Counted from the stretch's first letter, positions 1 to 8,603 are shown. The stretch: DNA of 46,962 nucleotides from UBA940 sp045613745 (GCA_045613745.1 JAZLBP010000011.1:1-46962), one strand, 5' to 3'. Notes: a model not told the origin generated them from the letters alone. Translations and numbers: made by a program.

Positions 1-4
1 TTGG

Positions 5-64
5 TTGTTATAAATTGTTTGCTTGGGAGCAGAAACAAACTCCCTTAATGCAAATTTATAACAA
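5..64. repeat. Long inverted repeat at left edge
   Basis: Bases 5-16 (TTGTTATAAATT) and 53-64 (AATTTATAACAA) are perfect inverted copies. Between them GGGAG (25-29) and CTCCC (40-44) can form an inner stem. The whole could fold as an interrupted hairpin about 150 bases before the rplU promoter. It is A+T rich and has no U-tract, so it is not an obvious terminator. It may be an operator or the end of a structure belonging to a gene outside the window; no function is shown. Confidence 0.45.
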
Positions 65-209
65 ATTTCGTTTAAGAACAAATAATTTGCTCCATTACCC
101 CTCGGTCGAGACACCCCAAATACACTCCAATCCCACGCTACTTCGGGGCGGTTTTCGGCGGCGCGGAGGGCGCGGGCGCTTTAAAATTGTTTAAAAACTG
201 TGGAAAAAA

Positions 210-240
210 TTTGTGGGCTCGAAAAAAAGCCTTACCTTTG
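210..240 (+). promoter_or_regulatory. rplU-rpmA promoter
   Basis: TTTG at 210-213 and TACCTTTG at 233-240 are separated by 19 bases, the classic Bacteroidetes primary-sigma spacing. Transcription should start near 247, giving a leader of about 20 bases before the rplU ATG at 268. Confidence 0.85.
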
Positions 241-267
241 CCGGACATTGTAATATAATTTATACAC

Positions 268-579
268 ATGTACGTAATTGTAGAGATAGCAGGTCAGCAA
301 TTTAAAGCTGAGAAAGGTCGCAAGCTCTATGTTCACCGTCTTAAAGAGGAAGTAGGTACCTCGGTGAGCTTCGACAAAGTTCTGCTAACAGAGAACGACG
401 GTCAGGTTAAGGTAGGCACACCTGTTGTAGAAGGGGCCTCAGTTAGTGCTAAGATTCTTAAACACCTCAAAGACGACAAAGTCCTGGTGTTCAAGAAGAA
501 ACGTAGAAAAGGGTATCAAACTTTGAACGGTCACCGTCAATATTTGACCCAAATCGTAATCGAAGAGATTGTTGCTTAA
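268..579 (+). CDS. rplU: 50S ribosomal protein L21
   Basis: Structural protein of the large ribosomal subunit that contacts 23S rRNA. The 103-residue product has the usual L21 length, starts MYVIVEIAGQQFK, and carries the basic segment FKKKRRKGYQTLNGHRQ near residues 72-88, which matches the family's conserved C-terminal signature. The ATG at 268 is the only sensible start and lies just after a strong promoter. rpmA (L27) follows after 23 bases, the conserved L21-L27 pairing in bacteria, and a single terminator after rpmA closes the transcript. Leucine is spelled largely CTT/CTC/CTG and there is no sign of transfer. Identification is secure. Confidence 0.98.
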   Translation: MYVIVEIAGQQFKAEKGRKLYVHRLKEEVGTSVSFDKVLLTENDGQVKVGTPVVEGASVSAKILKHLKDDKVLVFKKKRRKGYQTLNGHRQYLTQIVIEEIVA

Positions 580-602
580 TTAATTTAAAACCGTAGAAAG
601 AA

Positions 603-863
603 ATGGCACACAAGAAAGGTGTAGGTAGTTCAAAGAACGGCCGTGAGTCGGAGAGCAAACGACTCGGAGTAAAACTTTTTGGAGGTCAGTTCGCTAAGGC
701 TGGCAACATCATCGTTCGTCAGAGAGGTACTGTACACAACCCCGGCGAGAACGTGGGTATGGGTAAAGACCACACTCTGTTTGCACTGGTGGACGGAACT
801 GTTGAGTTCGTTAAAAAAGCACCCGGCAAATCGTACGTTAAAGTTGTTCCTATGGCTGAGTAA
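603..863 (+). CDS. rpmA: 50S ribosomal protein L27
   Basis: Large-subunit protein whose N-terminal tail reaches towards the peptidyl-transferase centre. The 86-residue product begins MAHKKGVGSSKNGRES and carries the conserved GNIIVRQRGT stretch and GMGKDHTLFAL, so it is a complete L27. It begins directly with the AHKKG tail and lacks the cleaved N-terminal extension found in Firmicutes. It is the second gene of the rplU operon, 23 bases downstream of L21, and is followed 34 bases later by a strong hairpin terminator. Identification is secure. Confidence 0.98.
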   Translation: MAHKKGVGSSKNGRESESKRLGVKLFGGQFAKAGNIIVRQRGTVHNPGENVGMGKDHTLFALVDGTVEFVKKAPGKSYVKVVPMAE

Positions 864-897
864 TCAGACAGGCGAACTTCTAAAAAGCACTTAATTT

Positions 898-932
898 AGT
901 GACTATCCCATTCGGGGTAGTCACTTTTTTTT
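898..932 (+). terminator. Terminator of rplU-rpmA
   Basis: AGTGACTATCCC (898-909) pairs with GGGGTAGTCACT (914-925) with one G.U pair and a 4-base loop, followed directly by a run of T to 932. It is a strong intrinsic terminator 34 bases after the rpmA stop. Confidence 0.93.
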
Positions 933-1226
933 ATGGAACATACACAACACGGCATTTACGGCCGCAGACCGATGGGTTTGACTACAGCCCTTTCTCTCAA
1001 AAGTTGTGGGTATTGAGCGGTAGAGTGGCACTAAAAGAAGCTATGCTCCCTCGCCCCTCAAAAGTACATTTACACGTCATTTAATCACTCTCTCTCCATC
1101 TCGCAAGCAAACACTCCCCCCACTCCGCAAAGGTCCAAACACAGCGCCACACCGCACCACAACACCGACCGCCCAATCATCACCCAACAGCCACACAACA
1201 ACCACCCAGCAGCCGCACAAAACAAT
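933..1226. other. Intergenic stretch, no gene seen
   Basis: No supported gene lies between the rpmA terminator and the terminator of the minus-strand lipoprotein. A 61-codon open frame here has no recognisable start context or composition of a protein. Bases about 1084-1226 are striking: the plus strand is nearly free of G and rich in C and A (CACC, CAACA, CCCC words), a low-complexity segment. I see no promoter box or hairpin in it. Confidence 0.6.
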
Positions 1227-1262
1227 AAAAAAAGGACCGTCCACAAGGGACAGTCCTTTTTC
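1227..1262 (-). terminator. Terminator of the repeat lipoprotein gene
   Basis: Stem arms 1227-1242 and 1248-1261 (GGACCGTCC against GGACAGTCC, one G.U pair, short loop). Read on the minus strand it ends in a run of seven T. It lies 23 bases beyond the lipoprotein stop codon. It is one of the related terminators of this window. Confidence 0.9.
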
Positions 1263-1284
1263 TTAATATTGAGTGTAATCGGAA

Positions 1285-4200
1285 TTACTCAACCGAAGGA
1301 GTACCACCGCCAACAGCTACGCCGTTGCCACCATACGAAGGAGTGTTGCCACCGAAACCGATGTCCTCACCTTCCTCCTCGCCACCTTGCTCAACGTCGC
1401 TCATACCAAGACCGCTGGTGTAGTAAGCGTAAACGGTAGGAACGCCGTCTTTAACGATAGCGAAAGCGATGATGTGACCACCCCAAGTAGCATCGTACTC
1501 CATCAGGTAGTTGAAGGTGTACTCTTTGCCAGCCTCAACGATGCGGTATGCACCAGCCTCGCTCGAAGTGGGCTCACCATCTGCAAACAGAGCAGCTACC
1601 ATCGAGCTAACCTCGTTGGGTTGAGCCGAGTCACCCAGGTTGAGCAACCAAGCGGTACCCTCTGCAGGCAGGTTCGATACGCTCAGGGTTGCGAAACCGT
1701 CACCCATACCTACTTTGTCAGCAACCAGAGTCATTTTGGGAGCCTCAACAGTAGCCGAGCCACCACCTACGCTAGTCAGACCTTGACCACATACGTAGTA
1801 GCTAACTACGGTAGGAACGCCACCCTCAACGGTTACGAGAGCAACGATGTTACCACCCCATTTGGCGTCGTATGCGAACATATAGTTGAAGGTATAGTCG
1901 CCGTTAGCAACTTTGCGGTAAGCACCTTGTGCGCTTGCGTAGGGCTCGTCGCCATCCTCGAACAGAGCAGCAACATCCGACTCAACGTTCTCGATCAAAG
2001 CCTCGCTACCCAGGTTGAGCAGCCAAGCGTTTTGACCCTCAGCCAAACCGCTAACGGTCAGAGTTACGCTTGCCGAAGTCTCGTCGCTCAGGTCCTCCGA
2101 AGCGATAGCCATAGCTGCGCCACCTACGACAGGCTCGTCGTTGCCACCACCTTGGCCAATCTCTTGGTCACCGTTAGCAACACCTGCACCAGGGCAGTAA
2201 GCTGCAACGATATAGGGAGTGTTGTCGTGTACCTCAACTACAACGATGTTGTAAGCGTACTCAGCCCATTGAGCGTCGTAAGCCTCCATATATTGGTACG
2301 AGAACTCTTGGCCCTCTGCGGTAACCTCTTTAACTGCGCCGCTAATGCCATCAACAGTACCATCGTACTCTGCGAAAGCCTCAGCAACCATAGTTGCGAG
2401 TGCCGAAGGAGCACCTTGGATACGCAAGATATAGGTTTTCGCGCTACCTACGCCAGCTACTTTAACGGTAGCCGAAGCAGCGGTAGGATCGGTTACGTCC
2501 TCTGCGAGAAGCTCCAAAGTAGCACCTTTGTACAGACCGGTGTAAACCTCAGTGCCGGGTTGAGCGGGGCCGTCGCCACCCTCAACTACGGTACCTTTGT
2601 CGCCGCTACCAGCCAGGTAGTAGTCAGCCAGGATAGGAGTACCGTCGTTCGAGATACCTACAACAGCCAGAACGTTACCACCCCACTCCTCGCTATAATT
2701 GATAAGGAATTGATACTCTACAACTGCGCCAAAAGTAATCTCTTTTGCCAAGCCGCCAATCATACCGGTCGAACCAAACTCAGCGAAAGCCTCCATAACT
2801 TTGGTTGCGATGTCAGCCTCTTTGGTGTCGTCAGCCAGACGGAGTACCCAACCGAACTCAAATGCATCGTTAACTTTGGTAACTTGAACTTTTGCGGTAG
2901 TCATACCGTCAGCGTTCGAAGTCTCTTTAACGTTGATGATAGCGTCGCCAGTAACCTCCAACGAAGGAGTCTCATCATCTACGTTTTTGTTACCTGTACC
3001 AGCCAGGTAGTAGTCGCTTACGCTAAATTTGCCATCGTTATCAAGAACAACAACAGCAACTACGGTACCACCCCACGATGCGTCGTAAGGAATCATAGTC
3101 TCGTATGCGAACTCCTCACCCTCAGCAAAGGTCAGCTCTTTAACAGCACCATTGATGCTCTCGGTACCCAGCTCTGCATCCCACTCTTGGAGGTTCTCCT
3201 CAACCGAAGCAACGATATCTTTCTCGAATGCCTCGTTGAAGTACATCAGCCAAGCTTTTGCAACGTTCTCCGATTTCTCTTTAACGCCAACAGTAGCAGC
3301 CACAGCCTCAGAGGTTACGCCACCCTCTTTAACAGTCAGGGTAACAACACCGGTACCGGTCATATCAACTTTCGAACCTACCTCTGCCTCAGCTTTGGTT
3401 TGGTAGTACTCTTGCTCTGCATTCCACAGTTTAACAAGGTTGGTCAGTGCGCCGGGTTTGCCCTCTGCGTCGAAAGCAACACCATAAACAGCGTATTGGT
3501 CACCGGGAGTGTAAACCTCCGACTCAACTACAACTTGACCGTCAACTACCTCGAACTCATCCCACATATAAGCAGCGTCGTCCGAAATCATAATGAAGTC
3601 GAGAGTCGATTTGTTGTTGTTATAGTCAACTTTGGTGGTGAAGTAGATACGAACTTTCTTCGCGTCAGCGTTGGTAGTCAGGGTATAGTTCAGAGCATAC
3701 AGGTCGGTTTGCTCCTCGAAAGTAGCTGCGGTGAAAGCAGCGCTACCGGTCAGCTCGGGACGTTTGGTGTGGAATTTCTCATAAACCACTTTACCGATTT
3801 TACCGTCTTTGATAGCGATTGCATAAACGATGTAGTCGGTATCGATACCCATATCGTGAGTGAAGTGGATAGTTTGGTTACCATAGAACATGGTGGGAAC
3901 GCTTGCAGCATTAGCAACCAAGAAAGCTTTGATCTCGTCGTCGGTCATATTGTTTGCGTCGAAACCAGCGTCTTGGGTGTTCACAGCCAGACGGGTACCA
4001 GTGATGATACGGCACTCGGTGGGAGCGGTGAAGGTTGCAGTAACGTCGGTCATACCGATGTTATCAACGGTCATTTTGAGGTCAACGTCGCCGTTAATCT
4101 CAGCTGCGGGAGCGGTGAATTGCTCGGTGTAAACTTTGTAGTTACCCTCTGCATCCTCGGCGTAAACAGCAACAGTGTACGACATACCCGAAATGATAGG

Positions 4201-5145
4201 AATACCTGCGTTACCCTCTTTGGTGATAAGACCATCTTTAACCAAGTCCATCTCGGTCCAAACCTTGCTGGTGGTAGCCGAGTTGTATTGAACGTAGGGG
4301 TAGCTCGAGTTGGGGTTCAACGAACCTTTAGCAGCGGTGATAAAGCGGTTCTCGTTGTAAGCCTCGGTAAATACAGCACCAGCAACGTAGCGTACGCACT
4401 CTTTGTACTTTTGTACGTCTGCGTCAACGCTCAGCGAAGTGATGTTTTTGATCTCCAATTTAACCAGCTCGCCATTGCCGCTAACCTCCTCATCAGCTGC
4501 GGGAGCGTCGAAGGTTTTAGCAACTGCATCGCAAGCCTCACCTGCCTCGTTCTCGGCGTAAGCCTTGAAGATGTACGATTTACCAGCCTCGATATCCAAA
4601 GTCAGAGTCGCAACCTCGTTACCCTCAACCTCGGTGTAGTTAGGCTCAACCTCTGCCAGAGTAGCCTCATACAGAGCGTAGTACCATTTTGCGGTCTCCT
4701 CCGAAGGAGTAACGGTTACAACTGCTTTCAGGGTCTCTGCACGAACCTCAACGTCGCTAACCTCGATGCTTGCAGCGCCTGCAACGGGAGCAGCGGGGCC
4801 GTTGAAAGTTACGCTAACCTCTTGGCTGTTACCTGCAGCGTTGGTAGCATAAGCAGTGAAAGTGTACTCGGTGTCGTACTCAACGTCAACAGTAACAGTA
4901 GTTTTTGCATTACCGTTAACTTTGGTGTACTCACCTGCAGCCTCTGCGGTGTCAACTTTCCACGACCAGCTTGCAGCGGTAGTCGAGGGAGTTACCTCCA
5001 CAGATGCAGTCATAGTCTCGGCGTCAACGACAGCCTCGGCTACGCTAATGGTAGGTTTTTGAACCTCGGGGTCGGGCTCATTACAACCTACGACGCTCAG
5101 CAACACGGTTGCCAACAGCGCCCACATCATTGTAAATTTTTTCAT
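1285..5145 (-). CDS. Large lipoprotein with five C-terminal WGG repeats
   Basis: The 1286-residue product is a predicted lipoprotein: MKKF, a hydrophobic stretch, then a lipobox ending at Cys21 (SVVGC). Residues about 30-120 and 125-215 look like two fibronectin/Ig-type beta domains; 225-580 holds further beta-rich domains of unclear family. From about 590 to 1247 come five copies of a 110-130-residue unit with the core YDxxWGGxxxAxVxxxxGxPxxxxYYxxGxG (Trp at 691, 821, 960, 1096, 1221). Copies 4 and 5 also share AWLLNLG; copy 3 is divergent (WAEYAYN). The tail 1250-1286 is acidic then glycine-rich. I do not recognise the repeat or any catalytic motif; a surface adhesin or binding protein is a guess. 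It is a single-gene transcript with its own promoter and terminator, and has neither SusC/D partners nor enzymes beside it. The ATG at 5145 gives a clean signal peptide. Confidence 0.85.
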   Translation of the reverse strand: MKKFTMMWALLATVLLSVVGCNEPDPEVQKPTISVAEAVVDAETMTASVEVTPSTTAASWSWKVDTAEAAGEYTKVNGNAKTTVTVDVEYDTEYTFTAYATNAAGNSQEVSVTFNGPAAPVAGAASIEVSDVEVRAETLKAVVTVTPSEETAKWYYALYEATLAEVEPNYTEVEGNEVATLTLDIEAGKSYIFKAYAENEAGEACDAVAKTFDAPAADEEVSGNGELVKLEIKNITSLSVDADVQKYKECVRYVAGAVFTEAYNENRFITAAKGSLNPNSSYPYVQYNSATTSKVWTEMDLVKDGLITKEGNAGIPIISGMSYTVAVYAEDAEGNYKVYTEQFTAPAAEINGDVDLKMTVDNIGMTDVTATFTAPTECRIITGTRLAVNTQDAGFDANNMTDDEIKAFLVANAASVPTMFYGNQTIHFTHDMGIDTDYIVYAIAIKDGKIGKVVYEKFHTKRPELTGSAAFTAATFEEQTDLYALNYTLTTNADAKKVRIYFTTKVDYNNNKSTLDFIMISDDAAYMWDEFEVVDGQVVVESEVYTPGDQYAVYGVAFDAEGKPGALTNLVKLWNAEQEYYQTKAEAEVGSKVDMTGTGVVTLTVKEGGVTSEAVAATVGVKEKSENVAKAWLMYFNEAFEKDIVASVEENLQEWDAELGTESINGAVKELTFAEGEEFAYETMIPYDASWGGTVVAVVVLDNDGKFSVSDYYLAGTGNKNVDDETPSLEVTGDAIINVKETSNADGMTTAKVQVTKVNDAFEFGWVLRLADDTKEADIATKVMEAFAEFGSTGMIGGLAKEITFGAVVEYQFLINYSEEWGGNVLAVVGISNDGTPILADYYLAGSGDKGTVVEGGDGPAQPGTEVYTGLYKGATLELLAEDVTDPTAASATVKVAGVGSAKTYILRIQGAPSALATMVAEAFAEYDGTVDGISGAVKEVTAEGQEFSYQYMEAYDAQWAEYAYNIVVVEVHDNTPYIVAAYCPGAGVANGDQEIGQGGGNDEPVVGGAAMAIASEDLSDETSASVTLTVSGLAEGQNAWLLNLGSEALIENVESDVAALFEDGDEPYASAQGAYRKVANGDYTFNYMFAYDAKWGGNIVALVTVEGGVPTVVSYYVCGQGLTSVGGGSATVEAPKMTLVADKVGMGDGFATLSVSNLPAEGTAWLLNLGDSAQPNEVSSMVAALFADGEPTSSEAGAYRIVEAGKEYTFNYLMEYDATWGGHIIAFAIVKDGVPTVYAYYTSGLGMSDVEQGGEEEGEDIGFGGNTPSYGGNGVAVGGGTPSVE

Positions 5146-5253
5146 AGTGTGTTTTGTTAAATAAAAAATTGTTGATTCGTTTTATTCTCTGTTCATTCAC
5201 TTGCATTCGCTTTCGTTTTACATTGTTTCTACGAATAACATAGTGATAGTGTG

Positions 5254-5261
5254 CAAAGATA
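5254..5261 (-). promoter_or_regulatory. -7 box of the repeat lipoprotein gene
   Basis: On the minus strand the sequence reads TATCTTTG, a perfect TAnnTTTG box, about 110 bases before the ATG at 5145. No clear TTTG box is seen 19 bases further up. It leaves a leader of roughly 100 bases, A+T rich. Confidence 0.7.
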
Positions 5262-5389
5262 ATCAAAAAATCAAAAGTTTATGCATTTTTCAACATTTTT
5301 AAATATATACAGAGGAAATTTATGCTTTTTCAAGAAGAGAATGGGAGTATTTGCGCTCCAAATCCGCCAAGGGCACCAACATAGGCACA

Positions 5390-5427
5390 AAAAAAGGACT
5401 GCCCGACCTTTGGGGTCAAGCAGTCCT
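5390..5427 (-). terminator. Terminator downstream of glyA
   Basis: GGACTGC (5396-5402) pairs with GCAGTCC (5420-5426), with a smaller inner GACC/GGTC stem, and the minus strand then reads seven T. It lies about 165 bases past the glyA stop, so the glyA transcript should carry a long 3' tail (5428-5589). Confidence 0.85.
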
Positions 5428-5589
5428 AAAATCCTGAAAATAAATTCAGATATTTCCATATTTCAAAGAAGTTGTATAACGAGGCAGATTCAAGGCTTGC
5501 GAAGTTTGACAAACCGCAGCATACTATGACGTATGTGAGGATTTGGCAAACAAGCGTAACGCAGAATATGCCTTGTTAGACGACTTCGA
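5428..5589 (-). other. Untranslated 3' tail of the glyA transcript
   Basis: This stretch between the glyA stop and its terminator has no gene. It contains a short palindrome, CATAC-TATGAC-GTATG (near 5520-5535), and words such as GACAAACC and GGCAAAC that suggest a structured or repeated element. From memory it resembles non-coding tails scattered in Bacteroidales genomes, which I cannot confirm here. Confidence 0.35.
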
Positions 5590-6870
5590 CTACCAAGCGA
5601 ACAAGGGGTACTCTGCCATCATAGCATTAACCTCGGCGCGAACGGTAGCGATATTCTCCTCGTTCTCGTGGTCAGCAAGTACGCGATCGATCAACTCAAC
5701 AATCTTGTCCATTTGCTCCTCTTTCAGACCACGGGTAGTGATGGCAGGTGCGCCAAAACGCAGACCCGAAGTTTGGAAGGGCGAGCGGCTGTCGAAGGGA
5801 ACCATATTCTTGTTGGTGGTGATGTCGGCAGCAACAAGCACGCGCTCGGCAACTTTACCGGTCAGCTCAGGGAACTTGGTGCGCAGGTCAACCAGCACGA
5901 GGTGGTTGTCGGTACCGCCACTAACGATTTTGTAACCACGTTTGATAAACGCCTCGGCCATAGCGGCAGCGTTTTTCTTAACTTGGGTTTGGTACTCCTT
6001 GTACGAAGGCTCCAAAGCCTCGCCGAAAGCAACAGCTTTAGCAGCGATAACGTGCTCCAGAGGACCGCCTTGGATGCCGGGGAATACTGCCGAGTTCAGC
6101 AGAGCCGACATTTTGCGAATCTCGCCTTTGGGAGTGGTTTTGCCCCAAGGGTTGTCGAAGTCTTTGCCCATCAGGATGATACCACCACGGGGGCCACGCA
6201 GGGTTTTGTGAGTGGTCGAGGTCACGATGTGAGCATATTTCACGGGGTTGTCGAGCAGACCTGCTGCAATCAGACCTGCGGTGTGAGCCATATCAACCAA
6301 CAGCAGAGCGCCTACTTTGTCGGCAATCTCACGCATACGTTTGTAGTCCCACTCGCGGCTGTAAGCCGAAGCACCACCCACAATCAGTTTGGGTTTGCAC
6401 TCCAAAGCCAGAGCCTCCATTGCGTCGTAGTCGATAGTACCGGTAGCCTCGTCGAGCTTGTAGCCGACAGCGTTGAAGTACATACCCGACATATTCACAG
6501 GCGAACCGTGCGACAAGTGACCACCATGCGACAAGTCAAGACCCATAAAGGTATCGCCGGGGTTCAGGCAGGTGAAGAATACAGCCATGTTAGCTTGTGC
6601 ACCCGAGTGAGGTTGCACGTTTGCATACTCTGCGTCGTAGAGTTTGCACAGACGCTCGATGGCGAGTTTTTCAACCTCGTCAACAACCTCGCAACCGCCA
6701 TAGTAACGTGCAGCAGGGTAACCCTCGGCGTATTTGTTGGTCAACACCGAGCCCATAGCAGCCATCACTTGGTCGCTCACAAAGTTCTCAGAGGCAATAA
6801 GTTCGATACCTTTCATTTGACGACTGCGCTCCTCGGCAATCAGGTCAAAAATCTGTTTGTCTTGTGTCAT
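5590..6870 (-). CDS. glyA: Serine hydroxymethyltransferase
   Basis: PLP enzyme that interconverts serine plus tetrahydrofolate and glycine plus methylene-tetrahydrofolate in the cytoplasm, the main one-carbon source. The 426-residue product has GIELIASENFVS (21-32), the DLSHGGHLSHG substrate loop (112-122), the PLP-side DMAHTAGLIA (193-202) and the Schiff-base lysine in TSTTHKTLRGPRGG (Lys222), so all expected active-site parts are present. An upstream in-frame codon at 6921 would add 17 residues unlike the family, so I chose the ATG at 6870. The gene is divergent from fabG with about 96 bases between the starts. No perfect TAnnTTTG box was found for glyA; TATTTTCG on the minus strand at 6900-6907 is one base off. 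Confidence 0.97.
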   Translation of the reverse strand: MTQDKQIFDLIAEERSRQMKGIELIASENFVSDQVMAAMGSVLTNKYAEGYPAARYYGGCEVVDEVEKLAIERLCKLYDAEYANVQPHSGAQANMAVFFTCLNPGDTFMGLDLSHGGHLSHGSPVNMSGMYFNAVGYKLDEATGTIDYDAMEALALECKPKLIVGGASAYSREWDYKRMREIADKVGALLLVDMAHTAGLIAAGLLDNPVKYAHIVTSTTHKTLRGPRGGIILMGKDFDNPWGKTTPKGEIRKMSALLNSAVFPGIQGGPLEHVIAAKAVAFGEALEPSYKEYQTQVKKNAAAMAEAFIKRGYKIVSGGTDNHLVLVDLRTKFPELTGKVAERVLVAADITTNKNMVPFDSRSPFQTSGLRFGAPAITTRGLKEEQMDKIVELIDRVLADHENEENIATVRAEVNAMMAEYPLFAW

Positions 6871-6930
6871 AATATGATGAGTTATTTCGTTTCGCACTGC
6901 GAAAATAGTAAAACTTTCCAAAAAAAGCGG

Positions 6931-6938
6931 TATCTTTG
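6931..6938 (+). promoter_or_regulatory. fabG -7 box
   Basis: TATCTTTG lies 28 bases before the fabG ATG at 6967. The upstream element is not clear. The shared 96-base space with glyA must hold both promoters. Confidence 0.75.
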
Positions 6939-6966
6939 GGCCGATAATTTTTATTTTTATCTGAAT

Positions 6967-7713
6967 ATGGGTTTATTAACAGGCAAAGTGGCCCTCATCA
7001 CAGGAGCCACACGAGGCATCGGTAAGGCTATCGCATTGCAATTTGCAGCCGAGGGTGCCGACATCGCATTTACAGGTCGTGCCATTGACGAGAACAACTT
7101 GGCCACCACCAGAGAGATTGAGGCGTTGGGTGTAAAATGCAAAGGTTATGCCTCCAATGCAGCGTCGTTCGACGAGGCGCACAAAACCGTTGAGCAGGTG
7201 ATTGCAGACTTCGGTCGCATCGATATTCTGGTCAATAACGCAGGCGTCACTCGCGACAAACTTATGATGCGTATGGGCGAAGAAGATTGGGACGCAGTGT
7301 TGGGTGTCAATCTCAAATCTGCCTTCAACTTCATTCACGCAGTAACTCCCCTTATGGCTCGCCAACGCAGCGGCAACATCATCAATATGTCGTCGGTTGT
7401 GGGCGTTTCGGGCAACGCGGGTCAGTGCAACTACTCGGCCTCGAAAGCGGGTATGATTGGTCTTACAAAGAGCATCGCCAAGGAGATGGGTCCGCGCGGA
7501 ATTCGTGCCAACGCCATCGCCCCCGGCTTCATTGCTACCGATATGACCAACGCCCTGAGCGAAGAGGTTCGCACCGAGTGGGCAAAACAGATTCCAATGC
7601 GCCGCGGAGGTACTCCCGAGGACGTTGCAAAAGTTGCTCTGTTCTTGGCGAGCGACCTATCGCAATACGTTACGGGTCAGACTATTAACTGCTGCGGCGG
7701 TATGAATATGTAA
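6967..7713 (+). CDS. fabG: 3-oxoacyl-ACP reductase (SDR family)
   Basis: NADPH-dependent reduction of 3-oxoacyl-ACP in fatty-acid elongation, in the cytoplasm. The 248-residue product is a full classical SDR: cofactor loop TGATRGIG (12-19), NNAG (90-93), catalytic Ser143, Tyr156 and Lys160 in YSASK, and PGFIATDM after the core. Length and the end GQTINCCGGMNM fit FabG closely; another SDR reductase is possible but less likely. ATG 6967 follows a -7 box. It is a single gene closed by a hairpin terminator. An open frame that runs in from 5668 through the antisense of glyA is in frame with it, but has no start evidence. Confidence 0.92.
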   Translation: MGLLTGKVALITGATRGIGKAIALQFAAEGADIAFTGRAIDENNLATTREIEALGVKCKGYASNAASFDEAHKTVEQVIADFGRIDILVNNAGVTRDKLMMRMGEEDWDAVLGVNLKSAFNFIHAVTPLMARQRSGNIINMSSVVGVSGNAGQCNYSASKAGMIGLTKSIAKEMGPRGIRANAIAPGFIATDMTNALSEEVRTEWAKQIPMRRGGTPEDVAKVALFLASDLSQYVTGQTINCCGGMNM

Positions 7714-7754
7714 CAACGCCACCGACAAAGGGCAATGGCCTTTGGTTAATTTAA

Positions 7755-7794
7755 AAATCCGAGATTTCCGTCACACGAAATTTCGGATTTTTTT
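7755..7794 (+). terminator. fabG terminator
   Basis: AAATCCGAGATTTC (7755-7768) pairs with GAAATTTCGGATTT (7777-7790), 14 pairs with one G.U, 8-base loop, then T to 7794. Confidence 0.92.
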
Positions 7795-7807
7795 GTATGT
7801 AGAAATG

Positions 7808-7836
7808 TTTGTTTTGACGAAAAATTCATAACTTTG
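7808..7836 (+). promoter_or_regulatory. Promoter of the methyltransferase-like gene
   Basis: TTTG at 7808-7811 and TAACTTTG at 7829-7836, 17 bases apart, 20 bases before the ATG at 7857. The spacing is slightly shorter than the usual 19. Confidence 0.7.
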
Positions 7837-7856
7837 AACTCAAAATCAAAACCGCT

Positions 7857-8603
7857 ATGAATATCATCAAAACCATTTGGCGTAAAATCTACCCCACACG
7901 CCTCAAATATTGGTTTCGCAGTCGTCAAATTATGAGCACCCGCCGACGCACGCTCTATGAAATCGACAAGGCACTACACTTCAACAGCGCAATCACCGAC
8001 AGCAAGTGGCTTCGCAATAAGGGATTTACCCCGGGCGGATGCGCCGCCGACTATGGTGCGTTGCTCTCTATCTTCAAGGTACTCAACATTATGCAGCCCG
8101 AGCGCACGCTCGAATTCGGACTCGGACAATCCTCCAAACTAATCCACCAATATGCCGCCTATTTCGGCAAGTCAGCAGTGACCGTCGAGAGCGACCCTGT
8201 GTGGACCGATTTCTTCCGCCGTTCGATTGACGAGGCCTACCCCGTCAACGTGAGTTTCCACCCCACCGAGCAAGTGACCTACAAAGGCAAAAAGACGCTG
8301 GCTTACACCAACTTGGAGAGTATCACCGCACAAGGCCCCTACGACTTTGTGTTTGTCGATGGCCCGTTCGGCTCGAAACACTACTCGCGTTCGCAAATTC
8401 TGGGAATGTTGCCCGACGGAATTTCCGACAACTACTGCATCATAATTCACGATATGGAGCGCTATGGCGAGCAACAAACCCTGGAAGAGGCTGTAAAAAT
8501 CCTCACCAAAGCGGGCAAGGAGCCCGTGGTGCGACTGTTCCACGGCGAGAAATCGCACGCAATGTTGTGCAGTCGTTCACTCTATTTCCTGACCACCGTA
8601 TAG
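7857..8603 (+). CDS. Class I SAM-dependent methyltransferase-like protein
   Basis: The 248-residue product has the layout of a Rossmann-fold methyltransferase: a SAM-loop-like LEFGLGQSSK (85-94), an acidic end of strand 2 (VESD, 110-113), and DFVFVDGPFG (163-172) where motif IV is expected, then IIIHDMER. The N-terminal 40 residues are basic (KxxWRK, RLKYWFRSRQ) and could sit at a membrane or on a sugar or nucleic-acid substrate. No signal peptide. The substrate cannot be named; such proteins in this phylum are often tied to surface glycans, but no glycan genes adjoin. It is a single gene between the fabG terminator and the gyrA promoter. No strong terminator is visible in 8604-8740. Confidence 0.7.
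   Translation: MNIIKTIWRKIYPTRLKYWFRSRQIMSTRRRTLYEIDKALHFNSAITDSKWLRNKGFTPGGCAADYGALLSIFKVLNIMQPERTLEFGLGQSSKLIHQYAAYFGKSAVTVESDPVWTDFFRRSIDEAYPVNVSFHPTEQVTYKGKKTLAYTNLESITAQGPYDFVFVDGPFGSKHYSRSQILGMLPDGISDNYCIIIHDMERYGEQQTLEEAVKILTKAGKEPVVRLFHGEKSHAMLCSRSLYFLTTV

Noticed and set aside
899..1084. 61-codon frame after rpmA
   Set aside because: Begins in the terminator and has no protein-like features.
1387..5160. 1257-codon open frame on the plus strand opposite the large lipoprotein
   Set aside because: Its translation has no domain, start context or promoter; it is the mirror of a gene that avoids TTA, CTA and TCA. The lipoprotein has signal peptide, promoter and terminator.
5668..6966. 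Plus-strand open frame that runs through antisense glyA into fabG
   Set aside because: GlyA is clearly coded on the minus strand; fabG has its own -7 box at 6931 and a standard SDR start at 6967.
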